Of a stretch of 64,000 bases of DNA, positions 15,811-24,345 are shown in pieces. The position numbers and the translations under genes are program-made. Origin of the DNA: Salinicola lusitanus (GTDB taxonomy: Bacteria; Pseudomonadota; Gammaproteobacteria; Pseudomonadales; Halomonadaceae); assembly GCF_003206045.1 (NCBI RefSeq), contig NZ_PZJM01000001.1, positions 807 through 64,806 of the forward strand. Reading direction: 5' to 3'. The notes under the pieces are model-generated. The model had not been told where the DNA came from. It searched no databases and was given only the letters and a program-made list of their open reading frames with translations. Positions within the stretch are counted from its first letter, which is position 1. Each line of letters starts with the position of its first letter.

Positions 15811-17193
15811 ATGATCTCCTCCTCGGTTACCGCTCCTCCCTGGCGTCAGGGCGTGTCGTTACTGGCCCTGCTGGGCGCCCTGGGCTGGCTGTTGCTGGGA
15901 AGCGCCGACGGCTCGGTACTGCAGGCCGGTATCGTCGTGGTGCTCTGCATCGGCCTGTGGGCCACCGGCTGGCTACCGCAATGGCTGACCGCACTGATCT
16001 TCTTCACCCTGTGCACCGTGGCCAAGGTGGCCCCGGCCTCGACGGCATTCGCCGGTTTCGAGTCGGCTGCGACCTGGCTGGTGTTCTCGGGCATGGTGAT
16101 CGGCGCCGCGATCAATCACACCGGCCTGGGTGAGCGCGTCGCTGCCAGGATCGGCCCCCACCTCGCCTCGGGTTATCCACAGGCGGTCGTGGGGATCGGT
16201 CTGCTAGGATTGATCGCGTCGTTCTTCATGCCGTCGGCGATGGGCCGGATCGTGCTGCTGGTGCCGATCCTGCTGATGCTGGTCGACCGCTTCGGCTACG
16301 CGCCGGGCGATCCAGGCCGCATCGGCATCCTGCTCAGCGGCATCATGTCGAGCTTTCTGCCCACCTTCACGATCCTGCCGGCCAACGTGCCCAACAATGT
16401 GCTGATGGGCGCCAGCGAAGCGGTTCTCGGGTATTCGCCCAGCTACGGCGAATACCTGCTGCTGCACTTTCCCGTGCTGGGGCTGCTCAAGTGGGCACTG
16501 ATCATGGCGTTGATCCTGTGGCAGTTCCGCGCGGCGCCACCGTCACCGTTCACGGCCGAGGCACCTTCCCGGCTGGGGCGCGGCGGCAACCTGATGGGCG
16601 TGCTGCTGGGCTTTGCCGTGCTGATGTGGATGACCGATGCCTGGCACGGCATTTCTCCGGCCTGGATCGGCATGCTGGTGGCCCTCGCCTGCCTGTTCCC
16701 CGGTAGTGGCCTGCTGCCGGCCCGTCCCCTCCAGCAGATGAATCTCGAGCCATTCATCTACGTGGCGGGGATCGTCAGCCTGGGGGCGCTGGCGCATCAG
16801 AGCGGGCTGGGCGAGGCGATCGCCGGTCGGCTGCTCGACGTGCTGCCGCTGTCACCGCAATCGACCGCCGGTAACTTCACCTGGCTCGCCGTGATCGCCA
16901 CGATACTGGGCATGCTGGTCACGCTACCCGGCGTGCCCGCGGTGATGACACCCCTGGCGCCGCAGCTGGCCGACGTCACCGGATGGTCGCCATCGGCCGT
17001 GGTGATGTCCCAGGTGATCGGCTTCTCGACCGTGGTATTCCCCTATCAGTCGCCACCCCTGATCATCGGCCTGCTCACCTCCGGCGTGACCATTCGTCAG
17101 GCCATGCGGATCACGGTGCCGCTGGCACTGATCACCATCGTGCTGCTGTGGCCGCTCGACTTCGGCTGGTGGCGCTGGCTGGGCGTGATCTGA
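15811..17193 (+). CDS. SLC13/DASS-type anion permease
   Basis: A 460-residue carrier with about 11-12 helices of the SLC13/ion transporter superfamily (divalent anion:sodium symporters such as CitT, TtdT and SdcS). It has paired membrane-dipping motifs: SFFMPSAMGRIVLLVPILL near residue 133 and, in the second half, VTLPGVPAVMTPLAPQLADVTG with PYQSPPLIIGLLTSG. It starts with a clean ATG 103 bases from the divergent dehydratase gene, so the two share a promoter region. A dicarboxylate such as succinate, malate or an aromatic acid is likely; the exact substrate cannot be read. Confidence 0.87.
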   Translation: MISSSVTAPPWRQGVSLLALLGALGWLLLGSADGSVLQAGIVVVLCIGLWATGWLPQWLTALIFFTLCTVAKVAPASTAFAGFESAATWLVFSGMVIGAAINHTGLGERVAARIGPHLASGYPQAVVGIGLLGLIASFFMPSAMGRIVLLVPILLMLVDRFGYAPGDPGRIGILLSGIMSSFLPTFTILPANVPNNVLMGASEAVLGYSPSYGEYLLLHFPVLGLLKWALIMALILWQFRAAPPSPFTAEAPSRLGRGGNLMGVLLGFAVLMWMTDAWHGISPAWIGMLVALACLFPGSGLLPARPLQQMNLEPFIYVAGIVSLGALAHQSGLGEAIAGRLLDVLPLSPQSTAGNFTWLAVIATILGMLVTLPGVPAVMTPLAPQLADVTGWSPSAVVMSQVIGFSTVVFPYQSPPLIIGLLTSGVTIRQAMRITVPLALITIVLLWPLDFGWWRWLGVI

Positions 17194-17360
17194 GCGGGCC
17201 GCGATTTTTTGCTCCGGAGCCGGGAATAGATCACCTAGACTGAACGTCATACGAGACGCGAGCTGCAACTCGCGGCGCGCGGCGAGTGAAGCGATACGCA
17301 TCCAGCCGCGCGCTGCCAGCGTATCCACAACATGCCACTGTTGGCGGTTGGAGACTCATC

Positions 17361-18380
17361 ATGTTGATCAAGATTGCCAAGCCCGGCGACCTGCGCGAAT
17401 CGGACGTCACCCCGGAATCGGTCTATCTCTCGCGTCGCCGCTTCATGGGCGGCGTGATCGGCGTCGGTGCGGGGCTGGCACTGGCCGGCCGCGCCCAGGC
17501 CGCCGCTTCCGACTACCAGGACGTACCGGCCGGCAATCCGCCGGACTGGTTCGGCCCCAAGCTCGAGAATGCCGAATGGGACAGCGTGGTTCCCGCTGAC
17601 CCGAAACTGGACAAGCTGACGCCCTTCGAAGACGCCACCCACTACAACAATTTCTACGAGTTCGGCACCGGCAAGAGCGACCCTGCCCGCAATGCCGACT
17701 CGCTCGAGACCCAGCCGTGGAGCGTGGTGATCGACGGCGAGGTCAACAACGGCGGGCGCTTCGCCCTCGAGGATATCGTCAAGCCCTCTCGACTGCAGGA
17801 GCGCATCTACCGGCTGCGCTGCGTCGAGGCGTGGTCGATGGTGATCCCGTGGCTGGGCATTCCGCTGGGTGACGTGATCCAGCGTGCCGAGCCGACCTCG
17901 AAAGCCAAGTACGTCAAGTTCGAGACCCTGGTCGCACCGCAGCAGATGCCGGGGCAGAACTCCTCGTTCGCGCTGATCGACTGGCCCTACACCGAAGGCC
18001 TGCGCATGGACGAGGCGATGCATCCGCTGGCGATTCTCGGCCTCGGCATGTATGGCCGCGAGCTGCCCAACCAGAATGGCGCGCCCTTCCGGTTGATCGT
18101 GCCGTGGAAGTACGGTTTCAAGAGCATCAAGTCGATCGTGCGCATCTCGCTGGTGGAGCAGCAACCGGTCAACTCCTGGCAGGCGATCGCCCCGAACGAG
18201 TACGGCTTCTATGCCAACGTCAATCCGCAGGTGGATCACCCGCGCTGGAGCCAGGCCACCGAGCGCCGGCTGCCCAACAGCCTGTTCAATCCCAACATCA
18301 TCGATACCCGCATGTTCAACGGCTACGCCGACGAGGTCGCGAGCCTCTATCAGGGCATGGATCTGAGGAAGAACTTCTGA
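17361..18380 (+). CDS. msrP: Protein-methionine-sulfoxide reductase catalytic subunit MsrP (YedY)
   Basis: A 339-residue periplasmic molybdoenzyme of the sulfite-oxidase fold that repairs oxidised methionines in envelope proteins. A twin-arginine signal with SRRRFMGG lies at residues 24-31, followed by a hydrophobic run ending at AQAAAS. C154 in [16 protein letters not shown] is the molybdenum ligand, and [11 protein letters not shown] lies near the C-terminal part of the active site. ATG 17361 is chosen because it puts the twin-arginine motif at the expected distance. It is coupled to the haem partner MsrQ by overlapping stop and start (TGATG). Confidence 0.95.
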   Translation: MLIKIAKPGDLRESDVTPESVYLSRRRFMGGVIGVGAGLALAGRAQAAASDYQDVPAGNPPDWFGPKLENAEWDSVVPADPKLDKLTPFEDATHYNNFYEFGTGKSDPARNADSLETQPWSVVIDGEVNNGGRFALEDIVKPSRLQERIYRLRCVEAWSMVIPWLGIPLGDVIQRAEPTSKAKYVKFETLVAPQQMPGQNSSFALIDWPYTEGLRMDEAMHPLAILGLGMYGRELPNQNGAPFRLIVPWKYGFKSIKSIVRISLVEQQPVNSWQAIAPNEYGFYANVNPQVDHPRWSQATERRLPNSLFNPNIIDTRMFNGYADEVASLYQGMDLRKNF

Positions 18381-19018
18381 TGGCGATGCCGCGCTATACG
18401 CTGACGCTCTGGCGCATCATGGTGTTCATCGCCGCGCTGGCGCCGCTGGGCTGGTGGAGTTACCAGGTCGCGATCAACGCGGCCGGGCCGGAGCCGGGAA
18501 GGTACCTGTTGCTCAATATCGGTCAGGGCATTCTATGGATGCTGCTGCTGACTCTTTCCCTGACGCCGCTGACCAAGTTGACGCGCTGGAAAGGCTTCAC
18601 CCTGATCCGGCGCCAGCTCGGCCTGTGGACGCTCGCCTACGCCGTGCTCCACCTGTTCTGCTATGCCGTCTTCATTCTCGGCCTGGATCTGTCACGCCTC
18701 GGCAGCGAGATCGTTCGCCGTCCCTACATCATCGTCGGCATGCTCGCCCTCGCCGGGCTGATCGTGATGGGCGTGACCTCCAACAAATGGTCGATGCGCA
18801 AGCTCGGCAAGCGCTGGAAGACCCTCCACAAGATCGTCTATCTGGTGCTGGGCCTGGGGCTTTTGCACTTCCTGTGGGTGGTTCGGGCCGACCTGGAGCA
18901 GTGGAGCCTCTATGCCGCCGTCGGCGCGCTGCTGATGATTCTGCGCATTCCGCCCATCGCCCGGCAGTTGCCGAAATTCCGCCAGTTGATCAAGCGACCC
19001 CACCGCGCGCACGCCTGA
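18380..19018 (+). CDS. msrQ: Haem-binding membrane subunit MsrQ (YedZ)
   Basis: A 212-residue inner-membrane protein with six hydrophobic segments of the ferric reductase-like family. Histidines suitable for haem b are in AYAVLHLFCY, TLHKIVYLVLGLGLLHFLWVV and neighbouring helices. It passes electrons from the quinone pool or a flavin reductase to MsrP. ATG 18380 shares its first base with the msrP stop; a second ATG two codons later is also possible. Length and gene order match msrPQ in other proteobacteria. Confidence 0.95.
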   Translation: MAMPRYTLTLWRIMVFIAALAPLGWWSYQVAINAAGPEPGRYLLLNIGQGILWMLLLTLSLTPLTKLTRWKGFTLIRRQLGLWTLAYAVLHLFCYAVFILGLDLSRLGSEIVRRPYIIVGMLALAGLIVMGVTSNKWSMRKLGKRWKTLHKIVYLVLGLGLLHFLWVVRADLEQWSLYAAVGALLMILRIPPIARQLPKFRQLIKRPHRAHA

Positions 19019-19047
19019 CCTCTTGGGTGTACGCTTGCGGCCTGCGC

Positions 19048-20283
19048 TCAGAACCGCGTCGCGGCGTAGGGCGCGGGATCGACATAGGGTGTCTCGCCGC
19101 AGATCATTTCCGCCAGCAGCCGCCCGGACGCCGGCCCCAGGGTAAAGCCCTGATGGGCGTGCCCGAAGTGCAGCCACAGCCCCGGGTGCCTTGGCGCCGG
19201 GCCGATGATCGGTTTCATGTCGCTGGTGCAGGGGCGAGCCCCCAGCCAGGACGCGGCTTCGACCGCCTCGCCGAGCTCGAGAATCTGGCGCGCCGCGACC
19301 TCGGCCCTGCCGGACTGCAGCGGGGTGGCGCGGGCATCCAGACGTGCGAATTCGGCGCCCGTGGTGATGCGCAGCCCACGGTTCATCGGCGCCAGCATGA
19401 TGCCGTTTTCCGCATCCAGCATCGCCATGCTGAGCGGCTTCCGCATCGTGTAGTGGCGATGATAACCGCGCTTGACGAACAGCGGCAGGCGATAGCCCAG
19501 CCGCCGGGTCAGCGTATCCGCCCAGGGGCCGAGCGCAATGACCGCCTGTTCGGCATCGATCACACCGTCCTGGGTGGTAACGCGCCAGCCCTTACCGTGT
19601 TGCGCCAGCGTCGTCGCGTCACCGTTGACGAAATGGCCGCCACGCTGCCGGAAAAGGTCGGCATAACTGGCGACTAGGGCACCGGGATCGCGTACCGACC
19701 AGGGTTGGGTCCAGTGCACCGCCCCAGCCATGGGATGTCTCAGCCCCGGTTCCAACCGACCGAGCTCGGCGCCGTCGACGACCGTATGCTCGACGCCATA
19801 TTCCCGCTGCAGCCGTTCGGCGTGCGCGATGCCCTGGGCCATGGCGCTCGGTGTCCGAAACGCCGTGCGCCAGCCGGTCTGGCGCACCAGCGCATCGGCA
19901 CCCGCCTCTCGAATCAGGCTATCGTGCTCGCTCAGGCAGTGCTCGATCAGCCGGCTGTATTCACGTGCGACCCGGGCGTAGCGAGACGGCGACGACCACC
20001 ACCAGTACTGCGCCAGCGGCGAAGCCAGCCTGGGCAGCGCCAGCGGGTGATAGTTGACGTCGATGCCGCCCTTGCGCATGACCTTGAAGATCATGCGGCT
20101 GTCGTGGGGAAACGGGTAGGGCTCGACGGCCTCGCGCTGAATCAGTCCGGCGTTGCCATAGGAAGTCTCCTCCCCCGGCGCCCGCCGATCGATCAACGCC
20201 ACCTGCCTGCCACGGCGCTGCAACTGCAGCGCCGTCGACACGCCGATCATGCCAGCCCCCAGCACCAGAACATCCGCTTGCAT
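19048..20283 (-). CDS. FAD-dependent D-amino acid dehydrogenase/oxidase family (DadA-like)
   Basis: A 411-residue DAO-family flavoprotein. The N-terminal Rossmann motif is VLVLGAGMIGVSTALQLQRRG, then the typical DadA pattern SYGNAGLIQ (residues about 40-48), and the C-terminal block PIIGPAPRHPGLWLHFGHAHQGFTLGPASGRLLAEMI is diagnostic of DadA-type dehydrogenases. It likely oxidises a D-amino acid or a secondary amine to a 2-oxoacid and feeds electrons to the respiratory chain. ATG 20283 is preferred because it places the glycine motif right at the N-terminus; ATG 20301 is in frame. It is convergent with msrPQ and not obviously part of an operon. Confidence 0.87.
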   Translation of the reverse strand: MQADVLVLGAGMIGVSTALQLQRRGRQVALIDRRAPGEETSYGNAGLIQREAVEPYPFPHDSRMIFKVMRKGGIDVNYHPLALPRLASPLAQYWWWSSPSRYARVAREYSRLIEHCLSEHDSLIREAGADALVRQTGWRTAFRTPSAMAQGIAHAERLQREYGVEHTVVDGAELGRLEPGLRHPMAGAVHWTQPWSVRDPGALVASYADLFRQRGGHFVNGDATTLAQHGKGWRVTTQDGVIDAEQAVIALGPWADTLTRRLGYRLPLFVKRGYHRHYTMRKPLSMAMLDAENGIMLAPMNRGLRITTGAEFARLDARATPLQSGRAEVAARQILELGEAVEAASWLGARPCTSDMKPIIGPAPRHPGLWLHFGHAHQGFTLGPASGRLLAEMICGETPYVDPAPYAATRF

Positions 20284-20559
20284 CACCACGCCTCGCGTCA
20301 TCACCAACAGTGCTTCCACATTACAACGTTCCGTCGCCAGCGCCACCCGTCAACCCCACTTCGATGCCTCCAGGCGACGCCGCTCAAGGCTTTCGGCCAC
20401 ACTCCCGGTCCCGCCTCCCCTGGCTCACTGGTCTAGACTTTCGTCGAAGCGCCGCCTCGGGGAGCCGGATTTGTCGGTAAGCTCGTCCGTCCCCCACCGT
20501 GGCAGACATCGACATCGTCGCCCGTGGACATCATCCATCCTTCAGCCGGAGAGTCTTTC

Positions 20560-21546
20560 ATGAGCAAGCGCATCCTGGCGTACCGCCGCCTCAACGACCA
20601 GCAACTCGAGCAGCTACGCGAACGCTTTCACGTCGACTACTTCGGCAAGCTCGAGTCGCCCGACGATCCGGCGTTTCGCGAAGCCCTGGGCGAGGCCCAC
20701 GGTCTGATCGGTGCCGGGGTCACCCTGACGCCGGCACTGCTCGACGCCGCCCCCAACCTGGAGGCGGTCGCCAGTATCTCGGTGGGCGTGGACAACTACC
20801 CGGTCGATGAGCTGACCCGGCGCGGCATTCTGCTCTGCAATACCCCGGACGTGCTCACCGAGACCACCGCCGATACCGGCTTCTCGCTGATCATGTCGAC
20901 CGCTCGGCGGGTGGTAGAGCTGGCCGAATTCGTCAAGCGCGGTGACTGGAAAGCGAGCATCGGGCCCGAGCAGTTCGGCAGCGACGTCCATGGCAAGACG
21001 CTGGGCATGGTCGGTTTCGGTCGCATCGGCCAGGCCGTGGCTCGCCGCGGCGCCCTCGGCTTCGGCATGAAGATTCTCTACTCCAACGCTTCGCCCAAGC
21101 CGGCGCTGGAGGCGGAACTGGGCGCCCGCCACTGCGAGCTGGACGAACTGCTGCAGCAATCCGATTTCGTCTGCGCGATCGTGCCGCTGACCCCGGAGAC
21201 CCGCCAGCTCATCGGCGCCCGCGAGTTCGGGCTGATGCGCGAAAGCGCCATTTTCATCAATATCTCCCGCGGTCAGGTGGTCGATGAGGCGGCGCTGATC
21301 GATGCCCTGACCAGCGGCCAGATCCGTGGCGCCGGTCTCGACGTGTTCGAACAGGAACCGCTGCAGGCGGACTCTCCGCTGCCCAGGATGTCCAATGTCG
21401 TCGCCCTGCCGCATATCGGCTCCGCCACCCATGAGACGCGCACGGCGATGGCGCAGCGTGCCGTGGACAACATCATGCTGGCGCTGGATGGCAAGCGTCC
21501 GCTCAGCCCGTTCAACGAGGAAGCCTGGGCAGGCCGCTTCGACTGA
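20560..21546 (+). CDS. ghrB: 2-ketoaldonate/hydroxypyruvate reductase (GhrB/TkrA/KguD-like)
   Basis: A 328-residue D-isomer-specific 2-hydroxyacid dehydrogenase. Visible marks are SISVGVDNY, NTPDVLTETTADTGF, the NAD(P)-binding GMVGFGRIGQAVARR, and the catalytic Arg/Glu/His regions in ISRGQVVDEAAL, GLDVFEQEP and LPHIGSATHETR. The DVLTETTAD segment and overall pattern fit the 2-ketogluconate/glyoxylate reductase B group and the Pseudomonas KguD enzyme. GGAGAG precedes the ATG. It stands directly upstream of a LacI regulator and a TRAP transporter and could reduce 2-ketogluconate, its 6-phosphate, or glyoxylate/hydroxypyruvate. Confidence 0.9.
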   Translation: MSKRILAYRRLNDQQLEQLRERFHVDYFGKLESPDDPAFREALGEAHGLIGAGVTLTPALLDAAPNLEAVASISVGVDNYPVDELTRRGILLCNTPDVLTETTADTGFSLIMSTARRVVELAEFVKRGDWKASIGPEQFGSDVHGKTLGMVGFGRIGQAVARRGALGFGMKILYSNASPKPALEAELGARHCELDELLQQSDFVCAIVPLTPETRQLIGAREFGLMRESAIFINISRGQVVDEAALIDALTSGQIRGAGLDVFEQEPLQADSPLPRMSNVVALPHIGSATHETRTAMAQRAVDNIMLALDGKRPLSPFNEEAWAGRFD

Positions 21547-21682
21547 CCTCACGACCACGTTCTCGATGGCGCCTCGACTATTCGACCGGGGCTTTCCATC
21601 GGGGATCCCGACTGCCGGTAAGGCGATATACCACCAAAGGGGGATAGGCGACATCGTCGTGGCGCACTAGTCTTTCCGACAC

Positions 21683-21700
21683 TTTTGGATCGATCCAAAA
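21683..21700. promoter_or_regulatory. Perfect 18-bp palindromic LacI-type operator
   Basis: TTTTGGATCGATCCAAAA is a perfect palindrome with a central CG, the typical architecture of LacI-family sites. It ends 11 bases before the ATG of the LacI regulator gene that heads the TRAP operon. Autoregulation and control of dctPQM are the natural reading. Confidence 0.75.
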
Positions 21701-21711
21701 ACGGGGCCACG

Positions 21712-22758
21712 ATGGTATCCACTGCTCGAACTCGCGTGACGCTCAAGGACATCGCTGCCCATGCTGGCGTGTCTCGCTCGACCGTATCGCTGGTGATGCA
21801 AGAGAGTGAACTGGTGGCGGGGGCAACCCGCAAGCGGGTGCAGGAAGCCGCCGTCGCGCTGGGCTACGTCTACAATCGCGGCGCGGCGACCTTGAGAAGC
21901 TCGCGCACCGCCACCGTCGGCGTCGTTGTCCACGATATCGCCAACCCGTTCTTCGGTGCCTTGATGGCGGGGATCGACGAAACCCTACAGGCCGCCGACT
22001 ACATCCCCTTTCTGGCCAGCAGCGGCGACAGCCTGGATCGTCAGGCGCGTTTTCTCGCTCGCATGCGTGAGCATCGCGTCGACGCCTTGCTGTTATGCCC
22101 GGCAGAAGAGACGCCGGCGTCTTCGATCGAGGCGATCGCCGACTGGGGCATGCCTTGTATCGAGGTCATGCGCCACGTCGGCCAATCGCCGCTCGGAGAC
22201 TATGTCGGTGCCGACCTCCGCGCCGGCGTCATCAATGCCGTCCGTCATCTCGTCACTCAGGGACACCGCCGCATCACGCTGCTCGCGGGCATTGCCGATC
22301 ACTCCGCCGATCGGGAGCGCCTCGCGGGCTATCGACACGCCATGCACGAAGCCGGTCTCGACGAGCTGGCGAGCGTCGACCGCGGACCCTTGACCCGTTG
22401 CGCGGGACGCGAGCGAGCCCTGGCGCTGCTGCGCGGCGACACTGCGCCTACCGCACTGATCTGCCACAACGACCTGGTCGCGCTCGGCGCCCTGCTGGCG
22501 CTGTCGCATCTCGGGCTTCACGCGGGACGGGATTGCGCGGTGATCGGCGTCGACGACATCGAGGAAGCCGCCCTCGCCGAGCCCGCGCTGAGCAGCATCG
22601 CGACGCATCCTCGCGCGATCGGCCGGAACGCTGCCGAACTGGCCATACAGCGAATAGCCCATCCCGAAGGCGAGCGACAGCGCATCGTGCTCGAGGCCCC
22701 CCTGGTGATTCGCGCCAGTTCCCGAATTTCATCCGCTGTCACGCAGGAGTCGACATGA
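21712..22758 (+). CDS. LacI-family transcriptional regulator
   Basis: A 348-residue LacI/GalR regulator. The N-terminal helix-turn-helix and hinge read VTLKDIAAHAGVSRSTVSLVMQ with the later alanine-arginine-like minor-groove segment RGAATLRSSRT, and the C-terminal periplasmic-binding-like domain contains VGVVVHDIANPFFGALMAGI and CAVIGVDDIEEAA. The start at 21712 follows GGGGCC; a further upstream TTG lies inside the operator. The stop overlaps the dctP start as ATGA, so the regulator is the first gene of the TRAP operon. The ligand is probably the transported sugar acid or its product. Confidence 0.93.
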   Translation: MVSTARTRVTLKDIAAHAGVSRSTVSLVMQESELVAGATRKRVQEAAVALGYVYNRGAATLRSSRTATVGVVVHDIANPFFGALMAGIDETLQAADYIPFLASSGDSLDRQARFLARMREHRVDALLLCPAEETPASSIEAIADWGMPCIEVMRHVGQSPLGDYVGADLRAGVINAVRHLVTQGHRRITLLAGIADHSADRERLAGYRHAMHEAGLDELASVDRGPLTRCAGRERALALLRGDTAPTALICHNDLVALGALLALSHLGLHAGRDCAVIGVDDIEEAALAEPALSSIATHPRAIGRNAAELAIQRIAHPEGERQRIVLEAPLVIRASSRISSAVTQEST

Positions 22759-23756
22759 ACCATCGCCCCCCGGCCTTTCGCGGGTTAGCCACCGTTCTGC
22801 TGACGACAATGGCGCTGACGGCGCTCGTCGCCATCGTTCCCGCCGCCCAGGCTCGCGAGCTGATCTTCGGCCATGGCGCCACCGAGGATACCGCCTATCA
22901 CCTCAGTGCGGAGCGCTTCAAGCAGCTGCTGGAGGAGAAGACCGGCGGTGACCTGACGGTCAGTATCTACAGCAACTCGGTGCTGGGTCACGAAACCGAG
23001 ATGTTCGAGCAGCAGACCGCGGGCGCGCTGGACCTCTCGATCGTCAATCCGGGCCTGATCTCGGAGTTCTCGCACACCGCCACCATCTTCTCGATTCCCT
23101 TCCTGTATCGCGATCTCGACCACTGGCGTCACGTGCTGGATGGCGAGCCGGGCCGGGAAATCGCCCGGCGTATCGAAGAGGAGACCGGGGTCAAGGTGCT
23201 TGCCTACTACGGCGGGAGCACGCGCCAGATCGTCAGCACGCGACCGCTCGAGAATCTCGATGCGCTCCAGGGCATGAAGCTGCGCACCAATCCGACCCGT
23301 CCGGTCATCACCGCCTGGGCGGCGCTGGGCACCCAGCCGACGGTGATGGCCTACAAGGAGATCTACACCGGCCTGCAGCTCGGCGCCATCGACGGCCTGC
23401 TCAACGAAGCGGAGTGGATCTACCGCATGCGCTTCCACGAGGTCGCGCCCTATATCGGGCTCTCCGAGCACGACATCACCGTACGCTTGCTGACGATCTC
23501 CGACGACACCTGGGAGTCGCTGACACCGGACCAGCGGCAGGCGGTGCAGGCGGCTGCCGACGAGAGCGAGCAGTACGCGCGCAACCTGCAGATCCGGCTC
23601 GACAAGGAGTCCCGCGACAAGCTGAAAGAGGAAGGTGCCACTTTCTATCCCATGGACCGCCAGCGCATGCAGCAGATCGTCGCCGAACCGCTGGGGCGGG
23701 TCATCGACGACATGGGGCTACGCGATCTTTACGAACTCATCATCAACACGGATTGA
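22755..23756 (+). CDS. dctP: TRAP transporter substrate-binding protein DctP
   Basis: A 333-residue periplasmic TRAP binding protein. The signal peptide covers about residues 1-33 and ends AQARE. Diagnostic family segments are GGDLTVSIYSNSVLGHETEMFEQ, GMKLRTNPTRPVITAWAALGTQPTVMAYKEIYTGLQLGAIDGLLNE, in which the R of KLRT binds the carboxylate of the ligand in characterised members. The gene overlaps the LacI gene by four bases and is followed after ten bases by dctQ. Substrates of related operons include sugar acids such as gluconate, 2-ketogluconate and hexuronates. Confidence 0.93.
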   Translation: MNHRPPAFRGLATVLLTTMALTALVAIVPAAQARELIFGHGATEDTAYHLSAERFKQLLEEKTGGDLTVSIYSNSVLGHETEMFEQQTAGALDLSIVNPGLISEFSHTATIFSIPFLYRDLDHWRHVLDGEPGREIARRIEEETGVKVLAYYGGSTRQIVSTRPLENLDALQGMKLRTNPTRPVITAWAALGTQPTVMAYKEIYTGLQLGAIDGLLNEAEWIYRMRFHEVAPYIGLSEHDITVRLLTISDDTWESLTPDQRQAVQAAADESEQYARNLQIRLDKESRDKLKEEGATFYPMDRQRMQQIVAEPLGRVIDDMGLRDLYELIINTD

Positions 23757-23766
23757 GGAGCACCTC

Positions 23767-24345
23767 ATGGCATTCGCAATGACCCTGGGCCGCGTCAACC
23801 GTCAGTTGGAGCGCTTCCTCAATGGCGTGTTGCTGCTGCTGCTGGCCAGCTTCATCGTGCTGATCGTCTATCAGATCGCGAGCCGCAATCTGGGCTTCAT
23901 GCCGCGACTCTACTGGACCGAGGAGATGAGCCGTTTCGCCTTCCAGTGGATGATCATGCAGGGCACCTCGATCGGGGTGCTGCATGCCGACCACTTCGTG
24001 CTCGAGGCATTTCCGCGCGGTTCCCGACCGGACCGGATAACGCGAGTGATTCGCGACGTCGCCTGTCTGCTGGTGGGCATGATCTTCGTCGTCTTCGGCT
24101 TCGGCTTCCTGCTCTCCGGCTTCGACCGCATCGCCAGCGCCTCGCAGTTGCCGATGGTGGTGACCTATTCGACCTTCTTCGTCAGCGGCGTGCTGATCGT
24201 GCTGTTCAGTCTGCAGCGCCTGCTGTTGACGATGCGCCACGGCGTCGACGCCATGGAACGCGAGCTGGACACCCCTTCCGAGATAGATGAGCTGGGGGCC
24301 GCCCCCCCGACGCAGACACTCGATACCCCGGAGAACCGATCATGA
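23767..24345 (+). CDS. dctQ: TRAP transporter small membrane subunit DctQ
   Basis: A 192-residue four-helix protein with the usual DctQ layout: TM1 near residues 19-38, the WTEEMSRFAFQWMIMQGTSIGV segment in which the tryptophan-acidic pair is a hallmark of the family, and TM3-TM4 between about 95 and 155. A polar C-terminal tail of about 35 residues is longer than in many homologues. GAGGAG lies eight bases before the ATG. Its stop overlaps the dctM start as ATGA. It forms the membrane complex with DctM. Confidence 0.92.
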   Translation: MAFAMTLGRVNRQLERFLNGVLLLLLASFIVLIVYQIASRNLGFMPRLYWTEEMSRFAFQWMIMQGTSIGVLHADHFVLEAFPRGSRPDRITRVIRDVACLLVGMIFVVFGFGFLLSGFDRIASASQLPMVVTYSTFFVSGVLIVLFSLQRLLLTMRHGVDAMERELDTPSEIDELGAAPPTQTLDTPENRS

